Source: Pycnopodia helianthoides
Taxonomy: Eukaryota; Echinodermata; Asteroidea; Forcipulatida; Asteriidae
Length of the DNA: 64,000 nucleotides
Assembly (NCBI GenBank): GCA_032158295.1
Contig: JASTWB010000059.1
Coordinates: 21,890-85,889, forward strand
Direction: 5' to 3'
Shown one piece after another: positions 1 to 10,094 of this stretch. The notes under the pieces are model-generated. The model worked only from the letters and a program-made list of their open reading frames with translations, did not search any database and was not told the DNA's origin. Position numbers and translations under genes: made by a program. Position 1 is the first letter of the stretch; every line of letters starts with the position of its first letter.

Positions 1-152
1 TCGTAACTGCTCATCCTTAGAAGAGGGAGAATGTCGTGGTCGTTTCTCCTCACTTCCAAATCTAGTTACGTGGACACGAAGGGGAGAGTCTTCACACAGG
101 TGCCGCCTATTCTCTGTGTATATTACCTTTTGGTAATGTGGGTTCCACACAC
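1..152 (-). pseudogene. CACTA-like transposase exon, partial (copy A)
   Basis: Read on the minus strand from a likely acceptor (ttgcag|GTG) at 152, the frame is open to the window edge and equals the first ~50 codons of the exon at 34492-34853. It includes the segment YTENRRHLCEDSPLR, which resembles the region after the 'WCDIKG' motif in animal CACTA-like (Transposase_21-type) proteins. The family call is from memory of that motif and is moderate. Only the 5' part of the exon is visible here. Confidence 0.5.
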
Positions 153-681
153 CTGCAACAGATCACGTTGTTGTCAAGTATACTGTCAACTATATTCATG
201 CAGTTTTGGGCTAAAACAGTTGAAACCCTTAAAGTTCTCAGATGGGCCCGATTGGTCTTTATGAACTTTTAGGCAGTATCAGTCATGGAATTGAAATCTC
301 CAGAAAGAACAAACTTTCTAACTAGGCTAGGTTTGTGTACAAACATACTACGGTTTCACAGTGTAAATAAATACTAAAAAAAAACAATTAAAAAATAATG
401 TTTTGTTTTTGTTATGTGTTTAAATGTCTAGAAAGGTTTTAAGTTTTGAAAACAGTTAATGAAATCACATTTCAAATGGGTTGTCACATTTTTCCAACTG
501 TCTACATGCTGCAGTATCTTAGGGCAGCCGTACAGTATTTATCATGGGTGGGGCAGCGCAGATAAGACAAACTGGTTCTCTACCGATTGAGATGACCAGT
601 GCATGCGACGTGATAGGTGGACATGCGTCTCAGTATCTGCTATGTATAGTTTTTGCTGTGAGCGGCCCTCACTGCGGGGTT
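1..681. repeat. Dispersed repeat, copy A (truncated by window edge)
   Basis: Bases 1-681 match 34702-35381 almost base for base (constant offset 34701, scattered substitutions and single-base indels). Similarity fades just after the shared segment 'gtgagcggccctcactgc'. The left end lies outside the window. The repeat carries an exon fragment on the minus strand (next entry), so it is probably part of a transposon gene rather than a short interspersed element. Confidence 0.9.
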
Positions 682-1283
682 TCGGAGGCAAGCACATTGT
701 TTTTTCTAATTCTCAGTAGATGTCTTATACTTTGTCCAATAATTGCCTCAACTGACTTGGCAAACTTTCTAGGCTGTCTTTCTTTTTTTGGTTTGTAAGT
801 ATTCGTACACTGAGCCTGTTTGTCCTATAACCGGAATATGAATATTGTCACACTCCCCTGGATTTGCAAATTGCATGCCCATTCAACTTTGTCACAAATA
901 AGTTGCCTGTTTCCTGACCTAAAGATTCAAATGCTTGCAGGATTTCTGCATCTCCTCTACCTCTGTAATTTGGTTGAAAGTTGATTGGTATTTTTTTTGT
1001 CATTTCATGGTTTCCAGCAAGTCACATCGAGCTGGTTTGGTTCCTATGCGCTTCAGGGCTTTTCGTGATTCTCTGCATTTGTGCCCAACGTGACACTCAA
1101 AATAAGGTGTTTTTCACAATATGAAACCATACAAAAATTGTTTTACTCAATTATAGGGCCTATGTAATCATTACACACTCGTTTTACCTCTCTATAACAA
1201 AATCTTATTTTCGTTCAGGTTGATTTTTAAGAGTAGGACATCTACAACTGGGGTCTTGGGTTCCTAAGGATTATTGACAGGCT
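682..1283. other. No gene seen
   Basis: Short chance ORFs only; no recognisable protein motif, RNA gene or structured repeat. Confidence 0.5.
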
Positions 1284-1687
1284 CAGCATTATGATTGCCA
1301 CCACCATTAGCCCGCTCCCACCTCGCCTTATGCCCTCCTTCACTGTCCGCGGAGCCCTTAAGGTAATGGGATACCTCTCGTGGTCAGCATTATGATTGCC
1401 ACCACCATTAGCCCGCTTCCACCTCGCCTTACGCCCTCCTTCACTGTCCGCAGAGCCCTTAAGGTAATGGGATACCTCTCGTGCTCAGCATTATGATTGC
1501 CACCACCATTAGCCCGCTCCCACCTCGCCTTACGCCCTCCTTCACTGTCTGCGGAGCCCTTAAGGTAATGGGATACCTCTCGTGCTCAGCATTATGATTG
1601 CCACCACCATTAGCCCGCTCCCACCTCGCCTTACGCCCTCCTTCACTGTCCGCAGAGCCCTTAAGGTAATGGGATACCTCTCGTTGT
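1284..1687. repeat. 101-bp tandem repeat, four copies
   Basis: 'cagcattatgattgcc' recurs at 1284, 1385, 1486 and 1587, an exact 101-bp period. Copies differ by a few substitutions. The unit is not a multiple of three, so ORFs crossing it are accidental. Confidence 0.95.
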
Positions 1688-1689
1688 AT

Positions 1690-3150
1690 TTGTTCTCCTG
1701 TAGCAGACAGGGTTGGAGAGTTCTTCCTGATGGCTTCTGTGTGATAAATAAGAGGAAAACGATGTACATTTGAGGATAAGATGACGCACAGGAAAGTGAA
1801 GAACAGTGGACTTGAGTACAGTTTAGATGCATATCATTTTTCTTCTTGTGGTGTAGTCGTGGGATCTCTGTCTTTAGCATGTTAGGCACCTTGTCAAAAC
1901 TATTCCCGGGAATATTCAGGGATGGTCCTGGTTTTCTGGTCTGGATGTTTTGTTATTTAGTTTCTCTCCTGCTCAGCTCTCTCTCTCCTGGTGCTGGACC
2001 ACACTCTCCCCGGGTTTGTTTACACTCCCCTGCTGAGCTCTCTGGGGTTTGGCCCTGATAAGATCTCACAACCCTCCATGGCTTTTCAGCAACACAGAGC
2101 TTGAAATCTATCAACCCCGATTGATAATTAACCTTTGCCAAAACAATATCAGTATGTTCAAAACATCCATCTGTGCTGCTAGTTTTGGAATGGTAGGATG
2201 GTGTTTAAATAACTTTTATTACAATTGATCCCTTATTGTGACCATCAACCCTATCATGATTACAGTTGTTTGATTAGCCATCATCGTAGCACAATTATTT
2301 CCCACGTGAAGGTTTTTTTTACCCTTCTTGGAAAAAATACATGGAAGAAGACTGCATGGAAAAACCTACATATGCAAACAGTAGACACATTTCACACATG
2401 AACAACAAAATTAACACACACAGCTTTTTGTTTAAACCACAATGTGTTATAACTCCTCACTCAGTTATATTATGTTATAGGAGAATGAAAATGCATCTCC
2501 ATTTATTTTATTTAAACAGCCACAGTAAAGAAATATTTTCAGTTGGAAAGGGGAAGTTGTCTTTGTTGCTGAAAAGGGGCGATGAATTTATGAGAGGGCA
2601 AGCAAGGTATATTATCCATTTCATTTGTTCATCTTTCTCAAAACTCATCAAACGAAAACTCAAACAGGAAAGTAGCGGAGCCTTTAAATGCTCATTGTTG
2701 TTATTAAATTCGTGGTTATTAGGTTCAATAAAACTAAAAAATAATGTCCTTAAAAGATAATTTTGAAGCCACCAAGATGATGTCCACAAATTCCAGGAAA
2801 AAAGGCCCGCTGCTAGAATAATGGTCGAAAAGGCACGTCAAGTAAAACTGAATCTTAAACCGTACAGTTTCATGAATAATGATACGTCTAATGAGAATGC
2901 CTTTTTATTTTTACATTATTAAATAATAATGTTAATGCACTCAGTTAATGAAAAAACATATGTACTGCAGGTATAGCGTTAAGTATATAATCTTAAACAA
3001 TGTACAGCAACTAGTAAATATTGCATGCTTTTGCTGAGGACGGTTACATTTCATAACAAAAAGTATTTTACAGTAGTTTAATTGGTTTGGGGAAATTTAT
3101 TCTTTCGGCTACTTAATTATTAAATCATGGTTAATTCCGAAAGAAATATT
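1690..3150. other. No supported gene
   Basis: AT-rich sequence with short overlapping ORFs on both strands (longest about 139 codons at 2341-2760, lysine/serine-rich). No domain, splice-phase support or repeat partner was seen. Confidence 0.45.
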
Positions 3151-3151
3151 T

Positions 3152-3532
3152 TCACATCTTCTGTTTTCTGCGGATGTGTTTACATGTGTCATTTATCAGC
3201 TGAACTGTGCGACAGCCGCTGTCGGTGCTCTGGTTAGTAAAATTAGGAAACTGTAATTTCGCTTGCCTAAATATTGCCTGAACTATAATTGGGTCTAACT
3301 TTGGGATATCTATTAATTTGTTGGTGTCCCTATCCCTTGTCTCTCCTGTTATGTTCATACGGGCTAGTTCGTTGTCGGAAAATTCTTTCCGTAGGAGGAT
3401 TGAACACAGAGTTTTCCCATTCGCATCTGGTTTTGAAGATGCTCTTGAAGCAACTTTTCGGACTGCAATGTTATAACCCGCTACATCACGTTCCAGTCCG
3501 GTCCACACCACCCAACAAGTATTTATCTTTCT
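3152..3532 (-). CDS. BEN-domain terminal exon
   Basis: The minus-strand frame is open from a good acceptor (tcttcaacag|AG) at 3532 to a stop at 3152. The C-terminal ~90 residues show the BEN pattern: LLRKEFSDNELARMNITGE, then a proline-leucine-aspartate segment (IPKLDPIIVQAIFRQA), then a terminal basic stretch (CKHIRRKQKM). BEN domains are alpha-helical DNA- or protein-binding modules of chromatin factors, some viruses and TEs. Upstream of the acceptor the same frame runs into retrotransposon gag sequence, so the exon now sits next to an inserted gag remnant. It has no stop codon; the upstream exons are not identified. It could be host or transposon-borne. Confidence 0.6.
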   Translation of the reverse strand, partial: RKINTCWVVWTGLERDVAGYNIAVRKVASRASSKPDANGKTLCSILLRKEFSDNELARMNITGETRDRDTNKLIDIPKLDPIIVQAIFRQAKLQFPNFTNQSTDSGCRTVQLINDTCKHIRRKQKM

Positions 3533-3545
3533 CTGTTGAAGATAT

Positions 3546-4060
3546 ATACATCGGGCTTCGGGCACAAGTTCATGCGCTTTTAGTATTGCCTTCTTGACAG
3601 TTATATAAGTGGAACTTTGCTTCACTGTTAAAGCAGTATATGCTTCTGGAGCTTTTCCTAATAACTCACTCTGTAACAACAAAGTCCAGTATCTTCTGGC
3701 CATTTCATACTAGCCGCAATTTTCTCAAAATGGAGAAAGTACTTGTCCACTTTCTTTTCATATTTAGTAACATCAAAACTTTTAGGAGTGACCACTTGAG
3801 CGGCAGGAAACTTATTTTAGCCTCTATCTCTTTTAGTTTGATTTCGGTCTGCATTTGCAGCTCTTTTTCTTTGAACTCTAACTCTTTTTTCCAGTGCTCT
3901 CTCTCTTGTAATTCCAGCTCTAATCTTTTTATTTCCAGGGCCTGATTTTGCTCTGGGTATGGGTCTGTTAGACTTAGCGCACTCTCTGGCAGGATCTCTT
4001 CGCTAACCAGATGCTCGATCACAGACAGTCCAATTACTCGTTTTGTCATTGAGGGAGTGA
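3546..4060 (-). pseudogene. Gmr1-like Ty3/gypsy gag remnant
   Basis: The minus strand encodes a charged coiled-coil (IKRLELELQEREHWKKELEF at the start), then FDVTKYEKKVDKYF, then a SCAN-like gag core (WTLLLQSELLGKAPEAY and VKKAILKAHELVPEA). These parts lie in three different frames, so at least two frameshifts are present, one before FDVTKY and one near the 'KWPED' segment. The core is nearly identical to the copy at 61.7 kb, including a shared ~43-bp stretch (3580-3622 and 61706-61748). It ends where the BEN exon begins. Gag would form the retrotransposon particle; this copy cannot. Confidence 0.8.
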
Positions 4061-4472
4061 CATCTATAGCTTGAAGTATTTAGCTACTTCTAGAAGGTCT
4101 GATTTTCTCAGACACCTAACCTGCTCCTCAGTGGGAGATGTCAGACATACCCCATCATGAATTAGTTTCAAATCAACACAACCAGAGTTTAGTTATACCA
4201 TTGTAAGCACCAACAGGTAATTGTTGCAGGTGCTCATGGAAATCTGTAAACAGTTGTTGAAGCTGTCCATCCTGAGTAATTATGTCAACACACTTTGAAG
4301 TGTTTCTCTTCTCCGGTGCAGACAACACTTCAAACACAACTGATGACATCTATAAAGGAAAAGGAAGTACTGAAAAATGTTGTACCGCCTAAGTTACTGG
4401 ACTTTATAGAAAAGGCCAATACAAAAAAAAATGAGCATTTAACAATGAATTATCACCTCAGCAACCATTCAC

Positions 4473-5581
4473 CTGGCTCCTTTGTATTCATCTTTCATGA
4501 CAGTGCGCCGTATTTTTGACCACGTGAGGGCGATCTCACTAAGAATATTTTCTGCGATTTCAGAGATAAACTTCGCTCTCTCCAGTTGAGGGGCATCTTT
4601 TGCAGGGTATCTCTCTGGTACTGCCTACCTGTCACTGATCCCAGTCACCTTCATAGCAGCCAGACACACCATCCCTCCAGTCACCATTCCAACCATGTCT
4701 ACCACATGATTGACGCAGTCGTTTACCTTCTTTTTGACGTTCCTGTGGCCATACTTTTCATGAACATTGTATAATGTACCGCGCTGTGAAATACTCGTTG
4801 CCCCAAAAAACTTGTCCATGTAATCCTGTTAAAAAGAGCACATCCCCAACAAATATTATTACAGGTTAAACAAACATTGGCCAGCCACTATATCACAATG
4901 TAATCACCGTACATTGTTCAGGTGTAAAACTGAAATGTGTAAATGCAGGCCCGTAATGGGGGGGGGGGGGGTTGCGATAACCCCACCTCCCCCCTCCCTA
5001 AATAAAAGAAAACAGAGAAAAAGTTGTGCATTAAGAAAAATAGCGAAAACATTTACCAAATGACCTCTGAATTGGGCCTTCATTTTTAAAAGAATTCCAA
5101 CTCCCCCCCCCCCTTACCTGTCGCTGCACAGATGTACTTTTTTCATTCATATCCCCCCCTCCAATTTTGTTTTTTATATATAATATAAATTTGGATATAT
5201 ATATATATATATAATAATAATAAAAAATTCTTGGTTACTGGCCTGTGTAATTGTCCCCTGTGTTTTGTTTGTTCTGCTTTATATAATGTATAGAGCAACC
5301 AAGCTATACTTTTATTTTACCTGAAGGAGAATGCATCATTTATGGAATTCTTGAGGAGTTGGCTCCAGACCACAAAACCTATCTAAGGGGTCAGAAGCTG
5401 TCCACTGGATGAGTCCAGCATCAACCATTCCTTCAACGGATAGTTGATCTCCATTGCATACATGTAGTACAGGCCAGGGTGATCCATCTTCCTTCTTGGG
5501 TACATACTTGTTCAATTCATTCAGTATGGAGATAACGCCCTTAGCAGATGAAGGGTTTGCATCGATGACACCGAGATTGAT
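4473..5581 (-). pseudogene. DUF6589-like exons, central part
   Basis: Two exons on the minus strand. Exon 5321-5581 (acceptor ctcattcag, donor CAG|GTAAAA) includes VLHVCNGDQLSVEGMVDAG and DRFCGLEPTPQEFHK, matching the 'GDQL...EPVPQEFH' core of DUF6589-like proteins. Exon 4473-4825 (acceptor ttttaacag|GATTAC) continues in phase with YGHRNVKKKVNDCVNHV and GGMVCLAAMK. There are two breaks: TGA at 5336-5338, just after the EFHK segment, and TAG at 4625-4627. Otherwise frames and splice phases are preserved, so decay is recent or slow. DUF6589 proteins are common repeated genes of invertebrates and fish; the molecular function is unknown to me. Confidence 0.7.
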
Positions 5582-5947
5582 CTGAATGAGAAGGGATGAA
5601 GCACTAATTATTCATCAGGTTTAAAATATAGTAGGGGAGATGGCCTTCCGTCTTGCGGTCCAAACTGGCCCTTCGCCAGAGGCATAAACAAGCACAAACG
5701 AAAACATATTCATTTATAGCAAAAGAGAGAGGCAAAGAATCATCCAGAAGGTATCCAGAAATAAAAGAGGGAAAACCCTAACCCAATCAAAGTTATTAGT
5801 TTACAAACAGTGGGGAGGCTGAGAACCAATCAGAGTAAAGCAGTGGTTTATATAGGCTACTTTTTCATTTTCAATAAGGTTCATATGAACGCGGAATGCT
5901 CTTCTATGCCAAGATGTCTTTCTCTGCTATGCTGATGAGATTAGAAC
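5582..5947. other. No gene seen between TE fragments
   Basis: No ORF or repeat with support. The 5640-5880 stretch is unremarkable. Confidence 0.4.
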
Positions 5948-6113
5948 TTACATCCTTTGATATGAAGGAGCAAATTGCATCACCAAGGTCTTCACCAGAC
6001 CAGTCACTGTATTGTCCGTGTGTTTCACAAGGAATGAGTGCTTCAGTGTCCTGTGCTGATATTCTAGCCCGTTCGTTGTATTTACATGTATGCTGACATT
6101 TTTCCTGTCGGAC
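5948..6113 (-). pseudogene. MULE-like TE C-terminal exon with 'NTTNG' motif
   Basis: After an acceptor (gctgctacag|G) at 6113, the frame reads VSIHVNTTNGLEYQHRTLKH and then a leucine-valine-rich segment ending at a stop at 5948. The 'VNT(T/N)NG-(V/L)E-xQN' motif followed by a hydrophobic helix is the C-terminal signature I associate with MULE-like transposase-family proteins in invertebrates. It is a short terminal exon; the catalytic part is not present nearby. Confidence 0.5.
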
Positions 6114-6287
6114 CTGTAGCAGCTCACCAATCTCTACATTTTTATAAATAAACAATAAATTTTGATACTAATGACTGCAATACAAATGCTGTCTTTCAGT
6201 TTACTATTAAATGTTTTGTAACAGTAGAACCTATGGTGAAACTTGTATGCGATTCACCTGCATGTGAATGTCAATACAAAGCACACA

Positions 6288-6492
6288 TCGATTACTAAAA
6301 TGTAATTAACATTCTCAAGAGACACAAAAAGTTACGTTCATTTAGTAGTAACATCAATGCGGTAGCCACGTCCCCTCGATGTACTGTCTAAGTTTGATGT
6401 TTTCTCTCCACATAGCACTCTCCTTCAGATCATTAACTGCCTGTGCGTAGTCTTGTCCACTTTCCGATGTTGCAATCTTACGGAGCCTATAC
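6288..6492. repeat. Dispersed repeat block, copy 1 of 2
   Basis: Nearly identical to 34217-34421. It carries the exon at 6354-6486. Confidence 0.9.
6354..6486 (-). pseudogene. MULE-like TE exon upstream of the 'NTTNG' exon
   Basis: From the acceptor (catgtatag|G) at 6486 the frame reads IATSESGQDYAQAVNDLKES, then a tryptophan-rich end, EGTWLPH, and a stop. In related TE proteins a 'W..N..L..Y....WLPH' segment lies directly before the NTNNG motif, and here the two exons occur in that order on the same strand. No clear donor follows WLPH, so the join is not proven. A second copy lies at 34283-34415. Confidence 0.5.
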
Positions 6493-6619
6493 ATGAAAAA
6501 GAAAATGAAATAGTACCATCCCAGAATTATAACCACTTTACATGGTACATAATACACTGGCATAGCCATTATTTGAAAGGGGATGGGGTGTGATTTGAAG
6601 GTGGGAGGTCGCAACTTTC

Positions 6620-7370
6620 CAGAATGGGATTTCTAGTAGTTAAGGACCGACATTTTACATAAGAAAATGACGCAAGGTTAACTCAGGATGCAGTGACTAT
6701 ATTTACTTTAATAGAAGCACTTCTCATGAACATAACAAAAAAAAAACATCCAGCCCCGGGCAGACTGTGGATCCAGACCACACCAGCCTCAAGGACAATA
6801 TGAGTTACTAACTCATAAACCAGCTTTATCTGATGAACCAAAGAAGCTCAAAGTTGAACCCTCAAAACAAGTATTGTAGGAGACCAAGCAAGTTTAAGAA
6901 AGCCTTGTCTGCAGTTACCACCGCAATGCCTGCTTGCACATAATGCAGCCCAATATTAACCCACATTACCCCCACCCTGGATGAGGATGCTAATAGAGTT
7001 GCAAGGACATTGTCCAGATGGCGGGACCTTGAGAGAATTTAAGCATTGCTTTTTCGTTTTATTGTATTTATGCTTTGGATTCAGGGTTACATGGCTAAAC
7101 TTAGAATAAGAGTAAAATAAAAGGAAAATGTTAGTAATTATGAAAGTTAAAAACTGTACACAACACAATATGGCAAGGAATTAATCGTGTATAATTTGCC
7201 CGGTTACAACCAACCAGACAATTACTTTCAGAAGTAACTAAATCAAATTTTAAGGAATAAGATGAACTGTTTTCCTATTTTGAAATCATAAGAATATAAA
7301 GCATGTATTATACATTGAAGTAATAACGCAATAATTAACTTAGTAATTAAAAGTAACAACAAGTATTTGA
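6620..7370. other. No gene seen
   Basis: AT-rich; no supported ORF, RNA gene or repeat. Confidence 0.45.
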
Positions 7371-7373
7371 ATT

Positions 7374-7935
7374 ATTGATTAAACTCATTAAATGAAATGA
7401 AAACGATTTGATCACAGTGTTGCTAATCCTGAAATGTTTCTGCTGTGAGCCCGGTCGGTTGAAACAACAGTTTTGCCAAATGGATATCTATTTGAGGAAA
7501 AGGAGCTGGTATTATACATTCAGAATTAATCTAGCAATAATTAATTTCAAAATTTGAAGTAAAAACAAATATTCAATTAAACTCATTAAATGAAATGAAA
7601 ATAAATTTGCCAATATTGTAAGGTTTCTTCTGTATGAGTCGATTGAAACAACACTGTTTTGCCAAATGGGTTTCTATTTGAGGAAAAGGAGCTGGTATTA
7701 CACATTCAAGAACCTTAAGAAGTAATCCAACAATAGTTAATTTCAAAAATTTAAGCATCAACAAAAACTCAAATCATTGATTACATACATTCAACGATTT
7801 GAACATGGTTTTATTATCAAATCACAGTTTGGCTAATCTTGAAAGGTGCCTACTGTATGAGTCATTAGAAACAACACAGTTTTGCCAAATGGTTTCTATT
7901 TGAGAAAAAGGAGCTGGTGCCAGCTTGAAAACAGC
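7374..7935. repeat. ~200-bp tandem repeat, three copies, at the BEN-like gene 3' end
   Basis: The segment containing 'ttttgccaaatgg...tctatttgag...aaaaggagctgg' occurs near 7474, 7660 and 7880, each preceded by a related AT-rich stretch (copies 1 and 2 share 'aaactcattaaatgaaatga'). The last copy is the actual 3' end of the ORF at 7822-8756; the other two are decayed duplicates beyond its stop. Confidence 0.85.
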
Positions 7936-8756
7936 ATCTTTCAAAGCTGATAATCGAGATTGGTCTAGGCTGGACTTTCCTCTTACCCCCCTGCAGTTAG
8001 CTCCCACCCTTTCGGAATCCAAAAATAAGCAGGACGCCAGCTTGATCGCAATAACCACATGTTCTGGCACATACTTCATAAACTTAGCAAGTATATCATC
8101 TTTATCAACAAATTCAACAGACCGGTCATCATTTGAAAAAGTGTCCAATAGATGCATAACATCGTCAGGTGATCCTACACTCCGTTCAATTCTCACAGGC
8201 CTGCTAACTTTAGCCAAAATAGCTCTCTCCAGTTTAGCTACCCGGCTCTCTAGCATTTGACAGCCATCGCATTGAAAAACTGATGGGTCACTCGTGTCTA
8301 GAGAAAGCGATGAATCAGAACTTGAGGTGTTTCCAGCTCTGGGGGTGGAAGATCGCCAAGCAGGTGTATCAAATGGGTTCGTCAGGGTTGTGGCCGCTCC
8401 TCGAGATGACTGGGACCAAAAATTACTCTGCCCCAATGGTGCTAAAGAGGAAATCACGTGCTGGGACCTGGGCTGTGTAGTTGGCTGAAAAAGAGCTCTG
8501 GCCGAAGCAGCCAGTACATTTGATGTAGACTGCTTGGATTGACGAGAGGCCACGGGATGACTATGGGCCTGGGCAGTTGGCGGGCAGAGGGCATGGGCCA
8601 GAGCAGCCAGTACATTTGATGTAGACTTCTTGGATTGACGAGAGGCCACGGGATGACTATGGGATCTGGGCTGGACAGTTGCATCACAGAGGGCCAGGAC
8701 CGGGGCAAGTGAGGAAGACTGGCCATGTGAGTACAACTTTATCCAAGTTGGTCAGC
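7822..8756 (-). CDS. BEN-like protein, long 3' exon
   Basis: An open minus-strand frame of about 300 codons with no internal stop. The N-terminal half is serine/proline/alanine-rich low complexity with an internal 32-residue tandem repeat (HPVASRQSK then STSNVLAA). A CDGC motif is followed by a short coiled coil (MLESRVAKLERAIL). The C-terminal part (ASCLFLDSERVGANCRGVRG then LDQSRLSALKDAVF and a terminal RHLSRLAKL) fits the BEN pattern, although the acidic 'LFxxEE' position is degenerate. No ATG precedes the low-complexity region, so this is an internal-to-terminal exon whose 5' exons are unknown. Likely nuclear if expressed. Confidence 0.55.
8507..8698. repeat. 96-bp in-frame tandem duplication
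   Basis: 'gcagccagtacatttgatg' occurs at 8507 and 8603. The 96-bp period equals 32 codons, so the duplication extends the BEN-like protein without breaking it. Confidence 0.9.
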
Positions 8757-8866
8757 CAAGTATGGGATGATAATATCCATGATTTGTAGAGGGCCATGTG
8801 CGTATAACATTATCCAAGTTGGTCAGCCAAGTATGGGATAATAATATCTATGATTTTTAGAGGGCC
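8725..8866. repeat. 71-bp tandem duplication
   Basis: 'atccaagttggtcagccaag' occurs at 8741 and 8812. It lies just upstream (minus sense) of the BEN-like exon. Confidence 0.9.
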
Positions 8867-9088
8867 AAGTAATGACTCACAAGAAACATGGATCATTGAA
8901 AAGGTTTGTTGTTTATTTTTCGATGTTCTGTCGACTACTTAAGGTTTTTTTTTTACAGTAGACCTTAACAACAGTAAACTCAACAATTATGAAATATTCA
9001 AAACTTAACCGATCAATCAGTCACCTACTATTGTACTCATGATATTCTTGCCCGTGTCCTCAGCCCCAACCCCGTTTCTGCCCGGCCC

Positions 9089-10000
9089 CTATCCCCTACT
9101 TAATCTCAGCTGATCAGTTACTCGAGGGCATCCTCCGGATATTCCTTCGAAATAGTTGATGTCCACCACTGGTTCTGCAAGGTCTTCTTCTGGAAAACGT
9201 AACAAGATTTTCCGATTTCTGATAGCTGCCCACTTCTGACATGCTCTCTCGTAGGGGTACTCGCTGACGGGTGGCCCTTCTACCGCCATCATCATCAGGC
9301 TGTTGAGGGTTTGTTGGCTGAGGCGGTTACGGAGGCGGGTTTTGATCCTTTTCAGTTGACTGAATCCCCGCTCACAGTCTGAAAGAAACAACATTTAAAT
9401 CACAAGATGAACGATACGATACGGATAAGGAGTGAGACCAATCAGAAGAAAATAAATATATTCATTTCTTGGAAAATCATTGCTGAAATGGAACGCGAAA
9501 ACAATTATGGCCTCCCGATTGTTAATACTCACCTGCAGTTGATACGGGAATCACCAAAGCTGCTGAGGCTATTTTTGCCAAGTTTGGGTAGATCTTTGAA
9601 GATTGCAGATGCTGCAGAGTTTACCTGGGTTGTTGATGATGTTCATTCTTAGGGACACCCACTCTGTGGTCGCATCCTCCTGGGAGAGCTGCAGGCCTTC
9701 CTTGTAATGGTCCAATAGCATCTAAAATGAAAAACAAATTCAAATGTGGGCTAGTTATTATTTGAATTAATTTCTTGCAGATTTTGTGATACACTAGTCA
9801 ATACTTTTGCGATATGAACACAATAAACAGCGCACAATACTTACTTGTAGTCTCTCCATACCGTGCTCTGTCACTTCTGCATCTTCACTGCTTTTGGGCA
9901 TTTTATTAACATCAAACACAGCCATAGCGTCCAAGATCTCCGTTTGCGGGAACCGCCCTTTGATGTTTTCCACCAGTGTGTTGATGAATGAATCGTGGAC
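9089..10000 (-). CDS. hAT-family transposase-like, last three exons
   Basis: Three minus-strand exons with canonical sites and matching phases: 9845-10000 (VHDSFINTLVENIKGRFPQ), 9625-9721 (MLLDHYKEGLQLSQEDATTE), 9089-9378. The exon 2/3 junction rebuilds an Asp codon. The last exon starts DCERGFSQLKRIKTRLRNRL and continues with an 'AVEGPP' segment, the hAT C-terminal dimerisation region (cf. ZNF862-like proteins). All three are open, so this end of the gene is intact. Catalytic exons upstream were not found; the exon before (ending at 10095) overlaps DUF6589-like sequence. Could be a domesticated gene or a young fragment. Confidence 0.75.
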
Positions 10001-10094
10001 CTGGAAATTAAGCCGTAAAACAATGAGAGGAAATGCAAACGGGGTACGCTAAGGCCATCAACAGCATTGGGTCTTTCAGTTTTAAGCTACTTAC

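Noticed and set aside
31..264. Repeated 77-codon plus ORF (also at 34732-34965)
   Set aside because: It is antisense to the CACTA-like exon within a duplicated repeat; conserved only because the repeat is young.
1560..1889. 109-codon minus-strand ORF
   Set aside because: Half of it lies in the 101-bp array, whose period is not a multiple of three; no homology recognised.
2341..2789. Overlapping ORFs on both strands (139 and 93 codons)
   Set aside because: No motif, antisense to each other, AT-driven composition.
4629..4825. Donor at 4628 (CAG|GTAGGC) as end of the DUF6589 exon
   Set aside because: The frame continues past one TAG into clear family sequence (LERAKFISEIAENI), and no acceptor lies within the next ~15 bases, so read-through with a nonsense codon is simpler.
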